DNA of 64,000 nt from Craterostigma plantagineum (Eukaryota; Streptophyta; Magnoliopsida; Lamiales; Linderniaceae): contig JAPQWV010000001.1 in the NCBI GenBank assembly GCA_027422505.1, positions 1,736,001-1,800,000 of the forward strand. Reading direction: 5' to 3'. Shown here one piece after another: positions 1-10,907 of this stretch; position 1 is the stretch's first letter; every line of letters starts with the position of its first letter. Under the pieces are notes generated by a model. That model worked only from the letters and a program-made list of their open reading frames with translations, ran no database searches and had not been told where the DNA came from. The position numbers were made by a program, and so were the translations under genes.

Positions 1-323
1 CATTATAGTCGTGTACATGTTTCTCAGTAATTCACAAATGCTTATTTTATACGTTAAAAATAATCTGAGCGAGGAAACATGTTTTGCAGGTACACGACCG
101 AGTAAGATTTCTCAATAAAGGTAGTTACTGACTACCGTTAGAACCGGCTCGTAATGCACGACGGTCTCATTTTAACAATGCGTAAGACTGCTCGTGTAAT
201 CCAGAATCGTAAGACCGCATAAAGAAGCCATAATGGAATTATAAATATAAGCAGGCAAATCATAAGGACATAAGGTTGCAAGACAGTAAGACCGAAGGCG
301 CCACACTGATGGCCATTTATTCG
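1..323. other. Non-coding left edge
   Basis: I see no gene. The stretch has short interspersed motifs such as GTCGTGTACATG near 9 and GTACACGAC near 91. It probably lies inside the large Helitron-like block, because no element terminus is visible. Confidence 0.4.
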
Positions 324-908
324 CTATTTTCTGAGAAGGTGATACCCCACTTCGTAAGAAACAAATGCATCGATGCAGGCATACTCGATTTGAGCGAAGT
401 TAAGATATCTGTTCTCCCAATTGCTCATAGTCACGTGCTTGGGTTTCCTCATCACCATGCCACAAAGTACCTGGGCCAGTTCTTTTAATCCTGGCCCACG
501 GAAATGTCCGGCCGGCAACAGTGCTTTTGCGACAGCCGCCACGTCGACGAAATTCCCACAATTAAGTAATCCGTTGTCGCGGATGAGCTTCGCCATGTCT
601 TCCCCGACTGCAACGCCGACGAATGTGTTGTTTGGGTTCAACATGAAATCCCTGAGCGCTTGACTGATTTTGTCGAGGTAAGCGAGCTGTATAATGATAC
701 ATCTACAGCCGATGCACAACTGTAGAGTGGCTGCTTTGTTAACGACTCCGCGAGTCCAAACCGGTCTGCACTCGACGTCGAGTCCAACCAGCGTCGGGAC
801 AGAGCCGTCAACTTCCCGTAGCCATTCCGTTACAACGGCCGACTCGTTGGTGACGGTTGTTACAATGATCTTGTCACTGAAATGCACATTAACTATACTC
901 GTACTCAT
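324..908 (-). CDS. WRN-like DEDDy 3'-5' exonuclease
   Basis: This is an intact single-exon ORF of 194 codons. It resembles the small plant family of Werner-syndrome-like 3'-5' exonucleases, which remove nucleotides from DNA or RNA 3' ends with two metal ions. The DEDDy residues are all visible: Asp44 and Glu46 in LDVEC (ExoI), Asp104 in GVAVGEDMAKL (ExoII), and Tyr176 with Asp180 in YACIDAF (ExoIII). The family-like phrase KPKHVTMSNW is near residue 157. There is no helicase domain, signal peptide or membrane segment. The start is the first Met ahead of the conserved block. It lies 1.4 kb beyond the second ULP1 gene, on the same strand as RepHel. It may be a gene captured by the Helitron or simply a neighbouring host gene, since the element border is not in the window. 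Confidence 0.82.
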   Translation of the reverse strand: MSTSIVNVHFSDKIIVTTVTNESAVVTEWLREVDGSVPTLVGLDVECRPVWTRGVVNKAATLQLCIGCRCIIIQLAYLDKISQALRDFMLNPNNTFVGVAVGEDMAKLIRDNGLLNCGNFVDVAAVAKALLPAGHFRGPGLKELAQVLCGMVMRKPKHVTMSNWENRYLNFAQIEYACIDAFVSYEVGYHLLRK

Positions 909-2276
909 TGTTTATATCTGATAATACCGATTCCCCACGTAGCTCCTTTTTTTATATTCGGCACTTTTGTTTGCCTTGCTTGTAAAGTTGACATATTTAT
1001 AGGCAAAATCGAGGGAAACGAAGAGATATCATTTGTAGGTGACCCTTGTTGTCCATCTATTAATGAGATATGGAGGCGCACATTTTGGTCGCGACTTTTC
1101 AGATGCAGTCGTTGGTCGATATGAGTACATGTACACCTATGTTATGGGTTGGATGAGTAAGAATTGACACAGCCGTATCGTTTAATGCTACATAAATGTC
1201 CATCAACAATTAATTTTTTTACGCAAATTAAACCGCAATATGTTAATATGACTTTCAATCCATCTACAATGTTAGTCAGCAAATTATGCGTACTGTTCTC
1301 AAAGGAGTACGAAGAGTCACAACCGACTTTTGCTATGCATTGATTAATATGTCGTGGACACATGAACCTTGGATGCGACCATCCGAATTCAGCTTTCAGT
1401 GGGTACCGTTACATGCATACTCATAGCTACGTAAACAGCTTACATCTTCATAGCTTAAATTAAAATATGCAATCAATGTTATTCAGTGTATTTTATACTC
1501 ATTGCGCCACTCAGTTCCGCGATTTTGACGGGCATAATGATAAACGGTGCTGCATACATACCCCTAGGCAAACATATGAAACGCGGAGCGTGTATAATAA
1601 TAACATCTTCTATTATAATGAAAACAAACAATTAATAGGGATAATGGTAATATGGGAGGCGCACGTAGCAGAGCACTACACATATCACTCCGGACACAAA
1701 GGGCCGTTGTCGACTAAATATAGTCACAAAATTATTTAACAAAAAATCAAAGCATTAATCATCAGAAAATAGTTGTATCTCAAAAACCTTACATGGAAGG
1801 AGAGACTGCGCGAGGATTTTGGAAACGACCGCGGAATTATCAAAATATTACTAATTACGTGGGAATTATGAACTCCGCAAATGGAGCGGGGACACTGCAC
1901 ATGGACGGAATAAGACTGCGGAAGACTGCACATAATAGTTTCATTAAAATTGAATTATATTCCCAAGATTTATTCATAATCAGATCGCGGGCAACCATAG
2001 TGTTAATTTTACGGTACTTGTGCTCATTTTTATTCCGGTTACACAACCTAATGCAAATAAGCACATATGTAAATTGTTTATACAGGTGGAAAGTGCATGT
2101 ATGAATATTTTTTTTGGAGCCTGCTAAAGCGTTCGGGTTCGAAGGAAGACTACGCCATACGTTTAGATAGCACTTGTAACGAACTGGTTTGTTAGCCTCT
2201 GGACGGCTGCACTGTTGCACGCGTAATATTTGGTACTATGCAAAAACATTTGTTAAACGGATCAACTTACTAAAAA
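909..2276. other. Intergenic, no supported gene
   Basis: Several short ORFs occur on both strands, but none shows a recognisable domain, a splice pattern or sustained coding bias. The stretch is AT-rich and separates the exonuclease from the end of the first ULP1 gene. Confidence 0.5.
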
Positions 2277-3713
2277 TTACCATTTGTTCAACAGAACAGA
2301 AACAGTGAGATAACGTCTATATTGTTCTATGTCTTCTGCAGTAATTTGCCTTATGTCATCCCCTGGAAACATCAGTGACATGGCCGATCTGAGCATGTAC
2401 ACCCCACACTCACCACCACTGTTAAATGCACAACGTCATATTGTGAGAACCTACGACACAATGTCCAACAAAACCAATATCCAAGTAATCGCAATACCTT
2501 TTCGGCTGTATGGGGAATTCAACATCTCTCAAGATTGTAAGCTCGAACATTGAGTCTGCCATGCCCAGATCCATAAGTATGTATGGAATTGTAAGCTGTG
2601 TGTTCCTAAAGGACCGGGCGAAGAATCGCATGTCCCTGTCCACAGAAGGGTCAGAGTCATGGATGATTAGAGAACGCCTCTTCAAATCAACGATACACAT
2701 AACCCAATGACATTTGTTGACATTTACTGGGACAACGATAAGGTCCGCCTGTTTCCACGGGAGAGATGGCCAGTTCTCTACCATACCCAGCGCATAAGGT
2801 CTAAGATGCGTCAAGTCTATTTGTCCATCAGCTCGATATTCCGTGGAGGCGATTTGATTAAACGTTGTGCTCATGAATGCGACACGGGAGGATGACAGTC
2901 GTCGCCCCTGTTTCTCGATAAATCCTCGGAGACACTCGTCAATGTGCTGCCACAAACAATCATATTAATCATCCGTCAACATGCAGGTCTGACCGATATA
3001 GACATATTTAGTTACCGAATCGCGAAGCCACGTGCCCTTTGTCAGTAGTTCCTCGAAGAATTTTCTATTTCTTTGTTCATCCAAGATGGTTCTGATACAG
3101 TCATTCTCTCCCATTTGCACAATAATTCTCGATACACGCGGTAGCATTTTCAAAGTATTCTTCAACTCGCAGTCCAGGACTCCGTCGGAAGATTGTAGTT
3201 TTTCGGGTACATCAGTCGCCTTAGGAGCACTCTTGTTTGGACCTGTACGTCGTTTCTGCGATTCAACACCCGAGGGGTCTACTGAAACAGAGGGCTGTTT
3301 GCGTTTTGAGACATGCCCGGTTCCAATATTGGTGTCGAACGCAGCACGACCGACATCTGGTCGGACATATGGATTCGAAACAACATATTGCACGATCGTA
3401 ATACCCCACAACGCTAAAAAAGAAAAGGCTGGACTGAGGAAATTTGAAAGACAGGAAAATTATTCTCACCGAGTTTCTTCTCAATTACAGACAGTCGTTC
3501 ATTTATTTGAATATAATGTCCGCTGATACTATTTGTTAAGGCGTTCAGTACATCCATCTGCACATTAAAACGCGTATGCAGTTCGTTGATTCGCTGAATG
3601 GAGCGTTCCGCGCACCCATCGATCCGGACTTCTATTTGTTCTACTAAATGTTCGACTGAAGCCCGGACCTCAGCTACGGCATCGTTCAAACAACTTTGCA
3701 CTTCACCCAACAT
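2277..3713 (-). CDS. ULP1-like C48 cysteine protease, copy 1
   Basis: This is a multi-exon gene for a SUMO-protease-like (C48/ULP1) protein. In order it encodes a coiled-coil segment (3713 to about 3470), a charged linker (3411-2965) ending in FFEELLTKGTWLRD, a catalytic exon (2946-2498) and a final exon (2418-2277). The catalytic His is in NKCHWVMC and the Asp in LIIHDSDP. The Cys is in SGGECGVYML, reached only after splicing a 79-nt intron (2497-2419, GTATTG...TTAACAG). Read through, that intron stops the frame. The same intron position and size occur in the copy at 13 kb. I found no DUF1985 domain upstream, so the N-terminal part may be lost or lie in exons I cannot recognise. Proteases of this kind are common in plant MULEs and also occur near Helitrons. 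The triad looks functional. Confidence 0.75.
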
Positions 3714-4979
3714 TTGTTGTCCTGCAAAATATACGCACGACTGGAAACGTTTCGATGTAAAAATAAAACTTGCGGTAAACTAACGCGGGAAGTTCCTATA
3801 AATAGCAAGATATAGCTAACAAATGTCGAGATACGTACCGTTTGGCATTCCGCGATTGATGTATGGTTTTATGCACGTAATGTCAATTTGTTTAAGAAGT
3901 AAACAACCAAACGTTTCGGCTGGATAGCGGCACGCCTATTGAGGAGTACTGAGACCAATTCCGATAAGGTGCGGAAAAACAAACTTAATGGAGCGACCAT
4001 TAATGGATTCGCGTTAATGATTCCAGCCGTCAGTTAATGCAAACCCATGCGCATTAGGAGATACAATGCACAATAATTCGTTAAAGGCCAATACATCCAA
4101 CTCATACGGAATGTGAAATTAGTCATACATGTATTCACTACAATAACTTAATTAGATTTAATATTGTGGACACCATTAAATTGCATATTATAGGCGCCGT
4201 AATACAGCTTGCATATTTTCATTGTAAAATGAGACGGTAATTTATGAATTTTCTTTTATTAGATTTGAATAATCTTGTCATCACGGGTCGTTTCTAGAAA
4301 ATGTGGCACGATTTAGTTAGATGTATTATTATATGGAGCAACACGTATTTTCCGCGTACAATTGTCAACGTTTCTATTTCTTACAATGTGGAACAAATTG
4401 ATTATTAAATATGGCGGAGACCATTGTTGACTGGCTACTGTACCCTTATTAGAAAAGTAAAATAAATGGATGCTATTTTAATTTCTCCACCCACCCATCC
4501 ACTCTCTATGCTTCAATTAAGTTATTCCTGAATTGAATCATATAGTTTTTTTTTCTTAGATAACCTTAGTGGCAATCGAGCTAATCCTCGTAATCCATGC
4601 AACCTGTGATTGAATTCACATAAATATCAATCGTCTATTTAATGAGTCAAACATCATTCCTACATACAAATAGTTGCATCGCATGGCAAGGCAGATCCAC
4701 GGTATCACGATAACATAAAAACTCACATGATTATTATTTCGGTATGAGAATCTGTTTACACGATGGATTTTAATGGTAATCGACCAATCAGATGCACGAC
4801 TGACTGGGCAGGATCCAATCTTCCAATAACGTTTGCTGCTGTATTACAGTTTCGTTAAAATTCAACGGTATAACAATTTTCGTGGTAAATTCTATGCAAA
4901 CGCTGCTCTCTTAGATTATCCCAGAGGCTAATTCACAAGTTTGTAAAACGGATTTCACATGACAATAAACTTCAATATT
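3714..4979. other. Intergenic between ULP1 copy 1 and RepHel
   Basis: The stretch is AT-rich with no ORF of note. A DUF1985-like domain, expected upstream of a full ULP1-family transposon gene, was not found. No Helitron terminus was recognised. Confidence 0.5.
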
Positions 4980-7900
4980 CTAAATATTGTTGAATACTTC
5001 ATGGAAAACTACATTTACAGTTTCATCATCGGACGAACCATCTTCTTTGACACTAATTATCTTGATTCCAGTCGATGATGTTACCCTAGACAATGCAACG
5101 TATAACTGACCATGCGTGAAAACCGGCTTTGGGAGATAAACACCAACCCTTTTAAGACTTTGACCTTGGCTCTTATTGATAGTCATTGCATAGCAAACCT
5201 TCACGGGGAACTGTCGTCGACGCAGCTTGAATGGCCACGTTGTGTCCGATGGGGAAAGAATTATCCTTGGTATGAGGACCTTTGCGCCAACATGCGTGCC
5301 CGTCAGAACTTCTGCTTCTACGACGTTCTTCCCAAGTCGTGATACAATGAGCCTTGTTCCATTGCATAAACCTTCTTTCTGATTTATATTACGCAACAAC
5401 ATTATGGGTATGTCCGTTTTCAGTCGTAGACTGTGGTTTGGAATACCAGGAAATTCAAGCATGTTCAGGAACTCCACTGGATATAATGTACTTGAGTTCA
5501 TTTCCAATTCTGATTCCAACTGCACACTGTCTGAACTTAGGTATTCAGTTTCATGTCCTGGCACTACCGTCAACATAAAGTCATTTATCTCGTCAACTGT
5601 CTGATTTCGAGGAGTGAGTATTGCCCTTTCTCTGATATACTCATGTCCTGACATGCATTCTTCAAAGTCAGAATATACATAGTTTGATATATCGCGCACA
5701 TTATCTCCCTGAGAACTGATGTACATATCCTTTGGTATCTTTACTGTTTCCATGGCAGACTCATGAGGATTTCCATCTCCAACTCGCAAAATCCAGTTTG
5801 AAAACTCGATTTCGGAGGCATGAAGCCTCATATTCTGCGTCAGGCTGTAGACTCGACAGTCATCCCACAAGTATGAACGGTTGATTGCCGACTCAACAGT
5901 ATCTTGTCTGCTGCCCTTTGGTATTACGGGGAGAATCTGTCTGAAATCTCCGCCCAATAAGACCGTCTTTCCTCCAAAGGGCTTGTTATCCGCCATCGCA
6001 TCCGACTTAGACAATAAATCTCTCATTGTTCTGTCCAAAGCTTCAAAGGCAAATCGGTTAGTCATAGGAGCCTCATCCCATATTATCAAACTCGTTTGCA
6101 TAATTAGCTCGGCTAGCATCGTTCCATGCTTTATATCACACATAGAATTTTCCTGAATATTTATAGGAATTTTAAACCTCGAATGAGCCGTTCTGCCACC
6201 AGGCAGTAGCAGCGCCGCTATACCAGAGGATGCCACGGGTAGGACTATGAGAGATTCGGATCGCAATTTTGAGATTATAGTTCTGTATACGTGAGTTTTG
6301 CCGGTGCCTCCAGGACCGTAGAGAAAGAACATATGACCTAAGTTGTTGTGGACTGATGCAATAACATCGTCAAACACTTGTCGCTGATTCTGATTCAACG
6401 TCTCAATCAGACGTTGAGATTCAACTTCACTCTCCTCGACACTGTAGCATCTTTCTTCCATCAACATTCTATTATTAAGTTCTTTCAGCATGTTTTTAGG
6501 CGGCAACGGCATCGGTGGGAAATCTGACAGGGTCTTCGAGCTCTGCATCAAAAGCTTTTCGATTTCTGCAAGCGTGTAATTCTTTATCTGTTCGTCGTTG
6601 AGATGTAAATCCGGGAACCCAAACAGTCTCTTCTGCCTCAGAACTATATCTTCAGAGAGGAATTTCCAGAAACTGTTCCACAAGTTCAATGGATTGCTGA
6701 CCTCACAAAAAATCAAAAGCGTCACAAAGAGTTGACGAAGCTGTTTGGGAGACGCCCAATGAGTTGATTCGTTAATAGCTTCATACCACTCGGAGTCTCC
6801 ATCCAATAATCCCATTCGATTGCAAGCTTCTTTGAACGTTGGGCATATTTCTCCGCCAACCGTCCGTATGTCTTCGTAAGACGTAGGGCCCTTAACGATC
6901 GTCAGCAACATTCTCATATAATATAAATCACCTGCTGTTGGATGTATATTCACTATCCTACCAATAACAAACCCCCTCTTACGCGGAGTCCAGGCCTTTC
7001 TAGAAGAATCCCAGACAAATTTTGAAGGAAACTGAATGTAAGTCAACTGCCTTGCCTCTTCGCTACACTTGTTAGACTCCATCCATTCAGTGAACATAGA
7101 CTTCCGTAAACCCTCCCTCGACATTATATTTCTGAGGTCAACAGTATCGTCGTACACCAGACTTTGCTGCCCTTCTAAGTGCAGTGGTAATCGTTGCACG
7201 GCTGGTTTTCTGTAGTGGACGTCGAATGAAAAAATCCTCCACATTGCCTCACAAGCAGATAAATATCTGCAGTCTAGATACCTTCTTATTTCGTCGTCGT
7301 TCGTTGCAGCCATCCCACCAGAACGTGGGGTCGAAGATACTTTATCTTCGATTATCATCGTTGCCTTGTCGACACCCTTCGTGATATATTTAAATAGGTA
7401 TTTTATTGCCCTTGTCGTGTTGCACCACTCCACATTTATATGCGCCTGATATTTCTTCAGCATCTGTAAATTATGAGGGACTACAAATCTGTTATCCATC
7501 ACGATATTTTTTTTGATAATGTATCTTTCATCTTTTCGTCTGCGGTAACGAACGTGGCCGGATTCGTCCACAGTAGTGATCTCGTTGAACTGCCTTGGAA
7601 ATTTCTTCACACACCTGTTATTTTCCATGCACGGCGAACTCGATCCATCAAACCCACAAGGTCCATGCATCATAAACTGCTCGACCAATTTATACCCTTC
7701 TTCGTCACGTTCTCTGTCAGGAATTTCCGCACAAATAACTTCATCAACCTGGCCTGGCGTCGGCTCAGCAGAACTTCCACTTAGCCATACCAAGATGTGT
7801 GCATGTGGCAAACCACGCTTCTGAAACTCGATTGTATATAAGACTGCAAGAGAAACAAAAACATGAGCTCGAGGATATGGAAACACATCACAAATAAATT

Positions 7901-9464
7901 CCACAAACATACCTGCTCTACAACTGTCAAAGAAAATACCACGTCGAAGGTCTGCTATGAGCTGTTCTAATTTCACCTTGAACAATCTGCACTGCAGGTC
8001 TGGCCTGTCATTTGAAATGTCGTTTCCATACATTCTAAGGTGGCCACCAATTTCTTCCCAGTTCGGATTCGCTGTAATGGTTATGAATAGTTGTGGGTTG
8101 CCATACCACCTACAAACTGCAAGTGCATCGTGATAATTTTCAACCATATACCTCGGAGATCCCGTAAATGATGACGGGAGTACAATTTTTTTGCCAAGAG
8201 ACTTGGCATTTGTCTCTCCCCTAGATACTGCATCGCAAATGTTATTATAAATATCTGCTCTAAGCGTTTTCTGGTTGCTTCTAATCCAACGCAACCGTTC
8301 TTGCTCTATGGCCGTATATGCGTCCACAACATACTGATGAAACAGTCTGCCGCCTCTTATGATACCTTTTCCTTCAGACAACCTCGTCTGTAACTGATAT
8401 GCGTAAAATTCTCGCATCGTTATGAATTTCCTCTTCAACTTACAATTTTCCGTGTCATTGTAAGGTATCTGGTCGTGGAAACCAGACTCTCCGAATGGAA
8501 ATAAGATTGGATATTGCATGGACATGAAAGACGGATGCAACTCACTTATTCTCTGGAGTTGACCTGTTTTCATCTGGACAATTATATCCCTCTGGCCATC
8601 CGTCATGGAAAAGTCACCAACTATCAGCCCGGCAATTTCGTTTGTGGCAGGTAAGTCATACTGTTTGTCACGACGGTTGCGACCCACCAACCTTATCGAA
8701 AATTCCTCTGTTAGGCCTGCTTCGTACCTGTCTCGAGCCATCCTAAAAACTTTCGCAAGTTCATTGTTTCTATCCATAATTTTTATGAGCTCTGCAACTA
8801 CGGATGCATCAAGACTTCCCGAACCATCCCTTGACATCGTACTAATTCTGTTACTAACTTCATTGGCAGTATCATAGATATACAGCTGAGCAAATTTGGG
8901 GCGATCGCCATCCGCCGGAAGCAGTGATCCAATATTATGGTAATTCTGACCGTGAATTCTGTAAACATAAGCACCCGTTCGCTGCTTCACCGAGGTGTCA
9001 ACTTTTGCACCCATCGACGTAAAGGCAAGTATAGAGTTGTAAATTCTGATATTTTGTCGGAAAGACTGCTCGGAAAACATATTCAATAGATACTGCGGCG
9101 CATGCCTCAAGGGTGGCAATTTAATCCTGCCCTGACCGCAGCAGATAGAAAAGCCACAATTCCCAGTCCGTACTTTGGTATTGGTTGATTCTGCCTTCCA
9201 TACTATTGCGTCGCAGAAACAACAGTGAACCGATTCTTCTTTATGATACTCTTGTGGAACAAACGATGTTACACATTTCTTATTGATGCGCCCTGTAACG
9301 GACGACAGCATAGGAAACCTCAGTTCGGGGAATAAAACATGGGATATACTAATATAGATAAGTCCGCAATGAACAGAGACCATACCCCGTGGGCTGGAAA
9401 CTTGGTTGCTATACACTGATGCGCCGTTGTTTCCGAGTCTGGTGCAGCCTATTTGTAACAACAT
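4980..9464 (-). CDS. Helitron RepHel transposase (Rep/PIF1-like helicase)
   Basis: This intact 1494-codon ORF encodes the replication-initiator/helicase that moves Helitrons by a rolling-circle mechanism in the nucleus. A Cys-rich N-terminal segment (HCCFC near residue 80) precedes the Helitron-like N domain. The HUH nuclease motif is in RGLPHAHILVWL near residue 551, and the tyrosine motif YLFKYITKG is near 690. The SF1B/PIF1 helicase follows: Walker A GPGGTGKT near 1050, IIWDEAPM near 1128, GGDFRQILPVI, and TINKSQGQS near 1428. A 69-nt stretch (7912-7844) just before the HUH motif has GT-AG borders and breaks the conserved block, so it is probably an in-frame intron; the spliced protein would be 1471 aa. 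There are no stops or frameshifts, so the copy is young or still selected. The start Met fits the usual N-terminal layout but could lie further upstream. Confidence 0.95.
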   Translation of the reverse strand: MLLQIGCTRLGNNGASVYSNQVSSPRGMVSVHCGLIYISISHVLFPELRFPMLSSVTGRINKKCVTSFVPQEYHKEESVHCCFCDAIVWKAESTNTKVRTGNCGFSICCGQGRIKLPPLRHAPQYLLNMFSEQSFRQNIRIYNSILAFTSMGAKVDTSVKQRTGAYVYRIHGQNYHNIGSLLPADGDRPKFAQLYIYDTANEVSNRISTMSRDGSGSLDASVVAELIKIMDRNNELAKVFRMARDRYEAGLTEEFSIRLVGRNRRDKQYDLPATNEIAGLIVGDFSMTDGQRDIIVQMKTGQLQRISELHPSFMSMQYPILFPFGESGFHDQIPYNDTENCKLKRKFITMREFYAYQLQTRLSEGKGIIRGGRLFHQYVVDAYTAIEQERLRWIRSNQKTLRADIYNNICDAVSRGETNAKSLGKKIVLPSSFTGSPRYMVENYHDALAVCRWYGNPQLFITITANPNWEEIGGHLRMYGNDISNDRPDLQCRLFKVKLEQLIADLRRGIFFDSCRAGMFVEFICDVFPYPRAHVFVSLAVLYTIEFQKRGLPHAHILVWLSGSSAEPTPGQVDEVICAEIPDRERDEEGYKLVEQFMMHGPCGFDGSSSPCMENNRCVKKFPRQFNEITTVDESGHVRYRRRKDERYIIKKNIVMDNRFVVPHNLQMLKKYQAHINVEWCNTTRAIKYLFKYITKGVDKATMIIEDKVSSTPRSGGMAATNDDEIRRYLDCRYLSACEAMWRIFSFDVHYRKPAVQRLPLHLEGQQSLVYDDTVDLRNIMSREGLRKSMFTEWMESNKCSEEARQLTYIQFPSKFVWDSSRKAWTPRKRGFVIGRIVNIHPTAGDLYYMRMLLTIVKGPTSYEDIRTVGGEICPTFKEACNRMGLLDGDSEWYEAINESTHWASPKQLRQLFVTLLIFCEVSNPLNLWNSFWKFLSEDIVLRQKRLFGFPDLHLNDEQIKNYTLAEIEKLLMQSSKTLSDFPPMPLPPKNMLKELNNRMLMEERCYSVEESEVESQRLIETLNQNQRQVFDDVIASVHNNLGHMFFLYGPGGTGKTHVYRTIISKLRSESLIVLPVASSGIAALLLPGGRTAHSRFKIPINIQENSMCDIKHGTMLAELIMQTSLIIWDEAPMTNRFAFEALDRTMRDLLSKSDAMADNKPFGGKTVLLGGDFRQILPVIPKGSRQDTVESAINRSYLWDDCRVYSLTQNMRLHASEIEFSNWILRVGDGNPHESAMETVKIPKDMYISSQGDNVRDISNYVYSDFEECMSGHEYIRERAILTPRNQTVDEINDFMLTVVPGHETEYLSSDSVQLESELEMNSSTLYPVEFLNMLEFPGIPNHSLRLKTDIPIMLLRNINQKEGLCNGTRLIVSRLGKNVVEAEVLTGTHVGAKVLIPRIILSPSDTTWPFKLRRRQFPVKVCYAMTINKSQGQSLKRVGVYLPKPVFTHGQLYVALSRVTSSTGIKIISVKEDGSSDDETVNVVFHEVFNNI
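7844..7912 (-). other. Predicted 69-nt in-frame intron in RepHel
   Basis: The donor reads AGCAG|GTATGT and the acceptor TTTCTCTTGCAG|TC on the minus strand. The length is a multiple of three and contains no stop, so the ORF reads through. The encoded 23 residues are hydrophobic and interrupt a well-conserved Rep segment directly ahead of YTIEFQKRGLPHAH. Splicing restores the family spacing. Confidence 0.7.
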
Positions 9465-9669
9465 TACATTATCGGCATCACACGATAAAAAACATTAAGG
9501 TTAAATGGCAGTGCAACTACCCATAATCAACAGTACGAACCTCCATCACCCAAATTAAAAGCACTCTGCTGCACGCGCAAACGACGCTTATTCCTTAGTA
9601 CTTCAATTCGATGTTTTCTTGCATACTTGCCCCTGGAGACGTTTTGTTGCATACCTGCCCCATGGTCTG

Positions 9670-10029
9670 TTAATGAAATGAACACTGACTACATCGTAAA
9701 AAGAGGCACGAAATGATACTATTTGATACACACGAATATTTTTCTATATTCGTTCGTGATGGGTGAATTAAGAAAAGAAATTTACCAATCGTATCATTCA
9801 CGTTTGATAACTTTGCGTCGATTGAAGCAAATCGACGTGTCAAAACAGACATTGTCTGTGCCAGATGACCAGTAAGAGCAATGTAACTCTCCTGCGACGT
9901 TTTGAATACCATTTCTTCACATCTTGTGCAGGAATTAATCTTATCATCCATACTCTCCACGATGTGATCAAACGTAATACTCAGACCGTCGAGGTGCTCT
10001 TGCAAGACTGGTCGGAGAAATTGTGCCAT
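9670..10029 (-). pseudogene. Coiled-coil exon relic of a ULP1-family gene
   Basis: The ORF encodes a heptad-rich segment whose end (IDAKLSNVNDTIG) resembles the ends of the coiled-coil exons in the two ULP1 genes (INERLSVIEKKLGE at 3.5 kb and LGIMNETIKKFG at 14.3 kb). All three run into a plausible splice donor. No protease exon follows on this strand, because RepHel begins 200 bp further on. It looks like a leftover of a third copy. It could also be an unrelated small gene. Confidence 0.4.
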
Positions 10030-10084
10030 AGCAACAATTTGTTACAGCACACAATATCACAAGTCCCGTGGAACTAACACTATA

Positions 10085-10180
10085 GTCTGGGCATGGCAGA
10101 CTCAATGTTCGAGCTTACAATCTTGAGGGATGGTGAATTCCCCATACAGCCAAAGAGGTATTGCGATTAGTTGGATGTGG
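10085..10180 (+). pseudogene. Inverted ULP1 catalytic-exon fragment
   Basis: About 95 bp on the plus strand match the minus strand of 2478-2572 (part of ULP1 copy 1, including its splice donor) with about six differences. The match ends abruptly near 10180. The fragment lies in the opposite orientation to all nearby ULP1-type exons. One substitution turns the Tyr codon after TATTGCGAT into TAG. Confidence 0.8.
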
Positions 10181-10907
10181 GTTATTTTCGTCACTGTTGA
10201 GGGTTAATTTAGTTAACATACTTAATCGCGACCGGAACCTAGGTAGAAATACAGCGAATAGTCTGTTTACATTACCGAAATAAATATTTAAGCGCAATAC
10301 AATCATTCAGTGCCGCCATTAATTTCCTTCAATGCATAAACAATTCATGCGGTCTTACATATATAGTGTTGACTAATTTTTTAGCGTGCACGACTCCTTA
10401 GTACCTCACGTAACTATTCCGCAATCGTACAGTAAATGCACCTCATATAAAATAAAAGCCAATTTATTTTTCTAACTCGTACATTTACAGAAGTGTTTTA
10501 ACTGTGTTTCTAAGTATGCGGAACTGACTTACTCCATCACGAATTTTAGTAACTCAGCCAGATTGCATCCGCTTAACTAACCGCGAATATAGCATGTACC
10601 GCAACAGTCTTCTCATGTTATATAATGCATCGCGCATGACCGGTCAATATTGTCATTTGTAATGAGAATATCTCAGATTTCTGCTTTACCCTACGCCAAT
10701 AATCCGTCTAAATGAACTGTATACTTAGTTATTTTCGATGTGTTTCTAAGTTCTCACCGACAATTAAATAACAGATTTAGACATACGACATGCCAAACAA
10801 ACAGAACACATAATATAACAAAATGCTGTCCAAACACCTAAATAGACAGAGAGGAGACTAACTACAGGCAAAAAACATAATTCAAGATCAATTTTCCTAA
10901 AGGCACA
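10181..10907. other. Intergenic, no supported gene
   Basis: Only short ORFs are present. The motif GTGCACGACT near 10386 recurs at about 17466, and a related GATGCACGACT lies near 4791. These are the only repeated features I noticed. Confidence 0.4.

Noticed and set aside
1793..2220. Opposed ORFs of 103 and 121 codons
   Set aside because: No domain, no consistent codon pattern, and both strands are open in the same AT-rich stretch.
4290..4300. CTAG as the 3' end of a shorter Helitron
   Set aside because: No GC-rich hairpin precedes it on the minus strand and the following base is A, not T.
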